From assembly GCA_000969725.1 (NCBI GenBank), contig JXSR01S033159.1: 23,939 nucleotides of DNA; one strand, written 5' to 3'. The translations under genes and the position numbers were made by a program. The notes beneath the pieces are model-generated. The model was not told the DNA's origin. It made no database searches and was given only the letters and a program-made list of their open reading frames with translations. Positions 19,641 to 23,939 of the stretch are shown here, in pieces. The stretch comes from Ophiothrix spiculata. Taxonomy: Eukaryota; Echinodermata; Ophiuroidea; Amphilepidida; Ophiotrichidae. Numbering within the stretch: the stretch's first letter is position 1; every line of letters begins with the position of its first letter.

Positions 19641-19790
19641 TGATCATTGCTATCGAGTTTGATTTATGCTCAACGCTTTTCAAAAGACAGTCAAATGAGG
19701 CCAAATTGACAATTTCAGCCTATTTTGCAACTTGACCTCATATGATCTTTGACCTAAGTATGTGACCTTTGACCTCTCCCATGTCTTGAG
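19577..19790. promoter_or_regulatory. cluster of DR1-type TGACCTTTGACCT motifs
   Basis: TGACCTTTGACCT occurs near 19592 and 19769, with further tgacct/tgaccc half sites around and inside the satellite. The reverse complement AGGTCAAAGGTCA is the consensus direct repeat with 1-bp spacing bound by RXR/HNF4-type nuclear receptors. Whether any is bound is unknown. Confidence 0.4.
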
Positions 19791-19799
19791 TTACAGTTT

Positions 19800-20630
19800 T
19801 TGACTTATTTATGAACTTTTTCTGTTTTAAAAGAACACTTACGTCTGTTTATTTCTTGCTATTAAGTCTAAAGACAAAAGTTCACACATATTCTGATAAA
19901 ACTATATCCTCAAATAATAATATGAGCAATCAGATGTGAAATAATTTACAATTAATGTTTCATGTAATCAAAATAGCCAAAATAATGTCAAGTTCTGGGA
20001 CGCCAGTGACAAAACGTTTAAAGGCCTGAAGAAGTGAAGGAAAGGCCTGAAAATGGTGTAAAAATGTCCAAAAATATGCTGAAAGTGAATAAAACAGCGT
20101 AAATTTTGACAACAGATGGGTCTGAAATCAGGCAATTGCCTGAAAACTGGCATCTCTGCAAGTTAATTAAGTTCACTCATTTGTTGGCTGCTCTGGCAAA
20201 ATGAGAGGAGTGTCGCAAATCAACATTTTGAATAAATGGCATCTACATGTAAGACTAAAGTAAAAATGGGGTGAAAAATATATATTTTGTTTTTTGACAT
20301 AAAATGCATTCATGCATGAGTGTTTACGTACACCAAAAGTTTTGAAGGTCAACTTTGCTGGGAAGTGCAATTATTCACGGTTAATTGATTGCATAATTAT
20401 ATACTGTACATAGTAATCAGTATCTTTGAAAGTGATTTGCAGCTAATTTTTGTACAATATATATTCAGTGGACAATGGCCATAACATTTTATAACATAAC
20501 ATGACATTTTATTTTTTCCACAATTGCAATGATGTTTACATAAGAGAAGCCGAGAATACATTGTACATAGAAAATACAACTGAAACAACAATGTGGAGGA
20601 GGAATGAAAAATAGGCCAAAGGCCTGTTTA
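19800..20630. other. no recognisable feature
   Basis: AT-rich DNA. Near 20020-20100 there are repeated aaggcctga units. No supported exon and no terminal-repeat element was seen. Confidence 0.45.
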
Positions 20631-20639
20631 ATTCCAGAC

Positions 20640-20960
20640 TCCTTTTAAGGTTAAATTACAACATGATAATTTTTACAAAAACAATGGTCCTGGCTTAAAT
20701 CAGTTGGTCTCAGTATCATTTTGGGAAATAAGATAATTTTTGTAAAAGAATCTTTAAAACATTTAACACTATCAGAATGTTTAATTTCATCAGCAATATC
20801 GTTCCATATTTCCACTCCAAGATAGGAAATTGATTTCTTACCAAATTCAAGTTTATTAAATTACATGTAGGACATTTGAAGTGTCTGGCAAATCTGGTTG
20901 TATAGTTATGAGTTTCTGCATTAGTTGTAAACATTTGATTAAAAGCTGAAGGTAACAGAT
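20640..20960 (-). pseudogene. frameshifted C-terminal relic of a non-LTR retrotransposon
   Basis: One minus-strand frame reads FTTNAETHNYTTRFARHF; after a frameshift another reads FGKKSISYLGVEIWNDIAD and then EIKHSDSVKCFK. This Y-N/T-R ... SISYxGxxIWN ... EIK ... FK pattern is the usual C-terminal tail of LINE reverse transcriptases. The catalytic core is absent, so this is a 5'-truncated dead copy. Confidence 0.75.
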
Positions 20961-21044
20961 TTTATAAACAAAAAGCATCTGAAAGGTAATTTTCCTTTAA
21001 TTTTAACTTTAAAGGAGCCTGGTCTGATTGCCTCAACTTTTTTA

Positions 21045-21215
21045 CCAAACTTTTTGAGATTTTGGAACCAAAATATTGCTCATATTTTTCTCAGAATCCA
21101 AGTGAAATTTCACGGCTGAATTACGTTTCGTTTTCATTTTTGGAGATGTACATAAAAATGTGTCTAATTACATTGTATGGTAACCATAATTAATTTACAC
21201 AGTAATGTATAGGCG
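21045..21215 (+). repeat. dispersed repeat, copy 2
   Basis: Matches the reverse complement of 1-165 over most of its length, with small indels. The following sequence (ggtttgaccgattcagctga) may belong to the same element. Confidence 0.8.
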
Positions 21216-21974
21216 GCTCTGAAATACAAAATTGCCAATAAAATCAAAACGGTTTGACCGATTCAGCTGAAATTTGAAACTTAAATATTTTGAGTTATCA
21301 TCTTTCTAATGACATTAAAAACTTAATTTTGAAAAATCGGACCAAGCTCCTTAAGTTTTTATTTTTTGCCTTCCAAAGGGGATATCCAAATGCGTCGAGT
21401 GAACAAGCGTCTCATCTCACGCAGTTTGAAAGTCAAAAATTTGAATTTATTTTGTTTGTTGATCTTGTGTATGAGGCTATTCTTTAAACATATTTACTTA
21501 TGCTTTATATCAAAAAAGAGCCAAAGATTTGTTTGTAAAACATTCCTGTCACATCATATAGATTGTAGACAAAGCAAAAGACATTTGGAGTTTGTATTAC
21601 TATTAGAACTCCTGAAAATATAATGCCAATTTAAAAAATTCAACTATAGAGGGCAGTATTTATCATTGTCAACATTGATAATTAAAACTAAAAGATAATC
21701 TAAGTAAATATTTTAGCAGAAGGGGTTGAATTTGACAATGATAGTATCAATGCTGTCAGTATTACCGCTAATACATCAAATGATGCAAAAATCTCAAAAT
21801 GCTTGGGGAAAAGTTTCAATCAAATTTTTCAATCAAAATGTCCCATTAGTCAATTGCAATTACTTTTTTGTTAGCGGAACTGATGCTCTTAGCTCCTGTC
21901 AGTCACCGATGTACGAAACTTGAAAATAAACCTGAAAATCAGGTTAATTATACTATCTCTCAAAGTTGTTTTTC
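21216..21974. other. no recognisable gene
   Basis: AT-rich sequence with short unsupported open frames. The part at 21240-21330 may continue the dispersed repeat. Nothing else is recognised. Confidence 0.45.
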
Positions 21975-22130
21975 CGTTCAAATCGTGTCAAGTACGCCAC
22001 TCATAACGCGCGCGGCAACAGCGTGAGCACAAATAAGCGAAATCAACAAATCACGCTCTGCAAATACGTGCGTAAATAACTGCATAACCTTAACAACAAG
22101 CGTCGGAAAGAAAAACCCCACGAACGAAGA
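21975..22130. promoter_or_regulatory. CpG-rich patch, possible promoter or first exon
   Basis: About 16 CpG in 155 bp (for example aacgcgcgcggc), in a window where CpG is otherwise scarce. It lies upstream of timeless on the right side for a 5' end. No core promoter can be proved from sequence. Confidence 0.35.
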
Positions 22131-22335
22131 AAAACAACTCTGAAATAAACTGTAGCCAATTTTCCTTTGGAAGCCAATACACAAATGTTATGATGAACTT
22201 TGAATGAATGTACAACAACAAAATAAATGAATTACCAACCTTGATCAGAGTTTATTTGGTCGCTTTCTGTGTCAAACTGGCTATATGTACTAGTTGGGAA
22301 ATCCAACGATCACAATCATCAATCAAGCTCCACTT

Positions 22336-22563
22336 TTAGTTTAAAATAGACGAATTATCCGTTATCCTGGTGCATTTTGAACGATATTTATGTGCCGAGA
22401 TAAATGTGTACATACAACGACTACGGTGACAAGTTTCTTCTGCAGATCGGGAATAGCTGGATCTGTGGTGTTGACATATAAACATCAAAGAAACACCCAA
22501 TAATACGCCCAACGTTAAATTTCCAATACAGAATGAACTCGACTTTATGTTGAAAACACCCAA
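22336..22563 (-). CDS. possible 75-residue single-pass membrane ORF
   Basis: Starts MGVFNIKSSSF, then a hydrophobic stretch (NLTLGVLLGVSLMFICQ, about residues 15-31), then a basic/Ser-rich tail ending at a stop. The layout resembles the first exon of a type II Golgi enzyme, and an internal TT|gtatgt could serve as a donor. I recognise no family and see no partner exon; chance is quite possible. Confidence 0.2.
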   Translation of the reverse strand: MGVFNIKSSSFCIGNLTLGVLLGVSLMFICQHHRSSYSRSAEETCHRSRCMYTFISAHKYRSKCTRITDNSSILN

Positions 22564-22602
22564 TTGTACGCATTAATTGACGATTGCCACACTCAAATTA
22601 TA

Positions 22603-22633
22603 CACGTGAAATTGTTATCACGTTTATCACGTT
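22603..22633. promoter_or_regulatory. E-box cluster: CACGTG plus two CACGTT
   Basis: CACGTG at 22603-22608 and CACGTT at 22619-22624 and 22628-22633. CACGTG and CACGTT are the strong and weak E-boxes used by CLOCK:CYCLE/BMAL in clock-gene promoters. The site is about 7 kb upstream of timeless exon 1, near a CpG-rich patch. Linkage to timeless is inference. Confidence 0.35.
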
Positions 22634-22639
22634 TTTATG

Positions 22640-23480
22640 CAACCTCATAAATGTCATCACAGTATAAGTTTCCATTGGATTAAATAAATTCATGCTTTAC
22701 CCAGGGGGGGTAGGACATGACGTCAGCAGATTTTGAAACTCCCATTCAAAAAACTTGAATTTTAACTAACGCTCAAAAATTTCATTTTATGCCCTGACTT
22801 AGTGTATAAACATGTGCAGATTTCAAAACCGTTGGGGTTGGGACTTCAACCCCAGGAAACTAAAAAGATGTTGTGATTATTATAAAGAACTACTTTTCTT
22901 TTCATTTACGCATTGAAATATACGGGCGATACCACGGATGACTACGCATCAAATCTGAGTAAACAGTCCGGTAAACAGGCAATAAAAGAGATCGTCCTAC
23001 CACCACTGGCTTTACCCAAGAGGACAATTTTATATAAGATAGAAAGTACGGAACGTTTTAAGGCTCATCAGATGATCAGATGGCAACATTTTCCGTTTTC
23101 TTGATTTTTTTTTTCAACAGAAATGTACTGGCAAGGGGGGGGGGCTCTCAAGTCACCACTAAAATCACCCCGGGGAGGGGTCTTCAAAAATTTTTGTACG
23201 GGTATAATCTGAGACAATTAAACCTGATTTGTCTCAGGGTATAATAATAGGCCTATGTGCCACTGCCTGCCTTGCCGGACTTTGAAAAACTACTACCATC
23301 TCTATACCTATTTTTGGCTCACAAACCCACCCATCAATATACACATTTTGATGGAAAAGCACACAATTTTACTAGCTTTTACTCAAATTTGGTGTTTTTT
23401 TTAAGTTGCAAATTTTCCCAAAAAGCACTATCAGTGCCTGCCATTCGCTTGCAGCATTGTACTTGAGACTCAAGTCTTCA
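22640..23480. other. no confident gene
   Basis: A plus-strand open stretch at 22913-23104 lacks an ATG and splice signals. On the minus strand TATATAAAAT (about 23025-23034) is TATA-like. G runs occur near 22704 and 23137. Nothing here is firmly supported. Confidence 0.4.
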
Positions 23481-23483
23481 GTG

Positions 23484-23619
23484 CCCCCCCCCCCCCCCCG
23501 ATTGGGACTACATGGGGAAAAAAGGGGAAAGAGGAAGGAGAAAGGAAATAATAGAAAAAAAGCTAAAAGGGAAAAAGAAAGGTGGAGGGAAATACGGGAG
23601 AAGGTGGAAGAGAGGGCTA
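23484..23619 (+). repeat. C16 run followed by a polypurine tract
   Basis: Sixteen C at 23484-23499, then from 23514 about 105 bases that are almost all A/G, with few pyrimidine interruptions. Long apparent proteins (Lys/Glu/Arg-rich or Pro-rich) in this stretch are low-complexity artefacts. Confidence 0.85.
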
Positions 23620-23770
23620 AGGGACCGTTCACAAACACTTGTTGGGGGCATATGGTGCAAAAAAACATGTCTCGGACAATTTTCGGGGCCCCCTTTTCAA
23701 CATCAAAAAAAATTAAGGGCCCCTTTTTTGCGACAAAAATTAGTGGTCAACCCCATACACTCTTAAAAAG
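23620..23770. repeat. repeat-like tract 'gaccgttcacaaacacttgt'
   Basis: gggaccgttcacaaacacttgttgggggc is followed by two ggggccccctttt/gggccccttttt units and gacaaaaattagtgg. It looks like part of a dispersed repeat; only one copy is in view. Confidence 0.4.
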
Positions 23771-23773
23771 AAA

Positions 23774-23939
23774 GGATCAAATTTGATTCCATAAAGTATC
23801 AAATATGAGCTTACCCTTTTTGGGATCAATTTTGATCCAAATTCTCCTCAAATTTGATCCTTTTTGGATCAAAAAGGAGTGTATTTGATCCGAAAAGGAT
23901 CAACTTTGAGGAGAATTTTGGATCAAAATTGATCCCAAA
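23774..23939. mobile_element. GATC-rich palindromic element, cut by window end
   Basis: tttgggatcaattttgatcc (23819-) pairs with ggatcaaaattgatcccaaa (to 23939), and ctcctcaaatttgatcc pairs with ggatcaactttgaggag. The preceding actcttaaaaagaaaggatc looks like the outer end; the matching end lies beyond the window. Confidence 0.7.

Noticed and set aside
18783..19704. Three minus-strand frames with repeated RFQRLRCQI
   Set aside because: They are translations of the 110-117 bp satellite; the repetition comes from DNA tandem copies and the frames change between copies.
22913..23104. Plus-strand open stretch of 63 codons
   Set aside because: No ATG at its start, no acceptor or donor in the right place, and no recognised family.
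23372..23786. Lys/Glu-rich and Pro-rich frames
   Set aside because: Low-complexity products of the polyC and polypurine tracts.

Overview
The window is animal nuclear DNA: AT-rich, intron-rich, with split coding sequence and many short inverted-repeat transposons (MITEs), tRNA-derived SINE remnants and a LINE relic. There are no operons, Shine-Dalgarno sites or CRISPR arrays. The one firmly identified gene is a Drosophila-type (circadian, TIM1-like) timeless gene. Vertebrates lack this paralogue while several marine invertebrates keep it, so a marine invertebrate is likely; an echinoderm or hemichordate would fit, but that placement is inference.

The gene lies on the minus strand. I rebuilt 14 coding exons by hand: 15475-15574 (start), 14195-14289, 12932-12993, 12153-12333, 11234-11358, 10481-10541, 8995-9048, 6422-6829, 5090-5184, 4349-4418, 2349-2449, 1616-1738, 637-834 and 207-308. 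All internal junctions are GT-AG, all phases agree, and the joined frame is open for 591 codons plus two bases. The 3' end lies beyond base 1. The product shows an N-terminal ARM-like block (exons 1-7), a Ser/Asp/Glu/Asn-rich linker (exons 8-9) and the start of a second helical block (exons 10-14). A possible extra 5' exon lies at 15820-15963.

Introns (328-2165 bp) are packed with non-autonomous elements. They include two copies and two fragments of a TA-flanked MITE, two copies of a second MITE, a hAT-like element, a nested perfect palindrome (5394-5705), and several foldbacks. The most unusual structure is a five-copy, about 70-bp repeat (12311-12640). Its unit is the exon 4 splice acceptor plus the first codons of exon 4, so four decoy acceptors sit in front of the real one.

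Upstream of the gene (15.6-23.9 kb) I see no confident protein-coding gene. It holds short tandem duplications, a tRNA-derived SINE, a large foldback (18015-18700), a six-copy 110-117 bp satellite rich in TGACCTTTGACC motifs (18880-19790), and a frameshifted LINE C-terminus (20640-20960). A CpG-rich patch with nearby E-boxes (21975-22633) is the best promoter candidate. The right edge has a polyC/polypurine tract and a palindrome cut by the window end.
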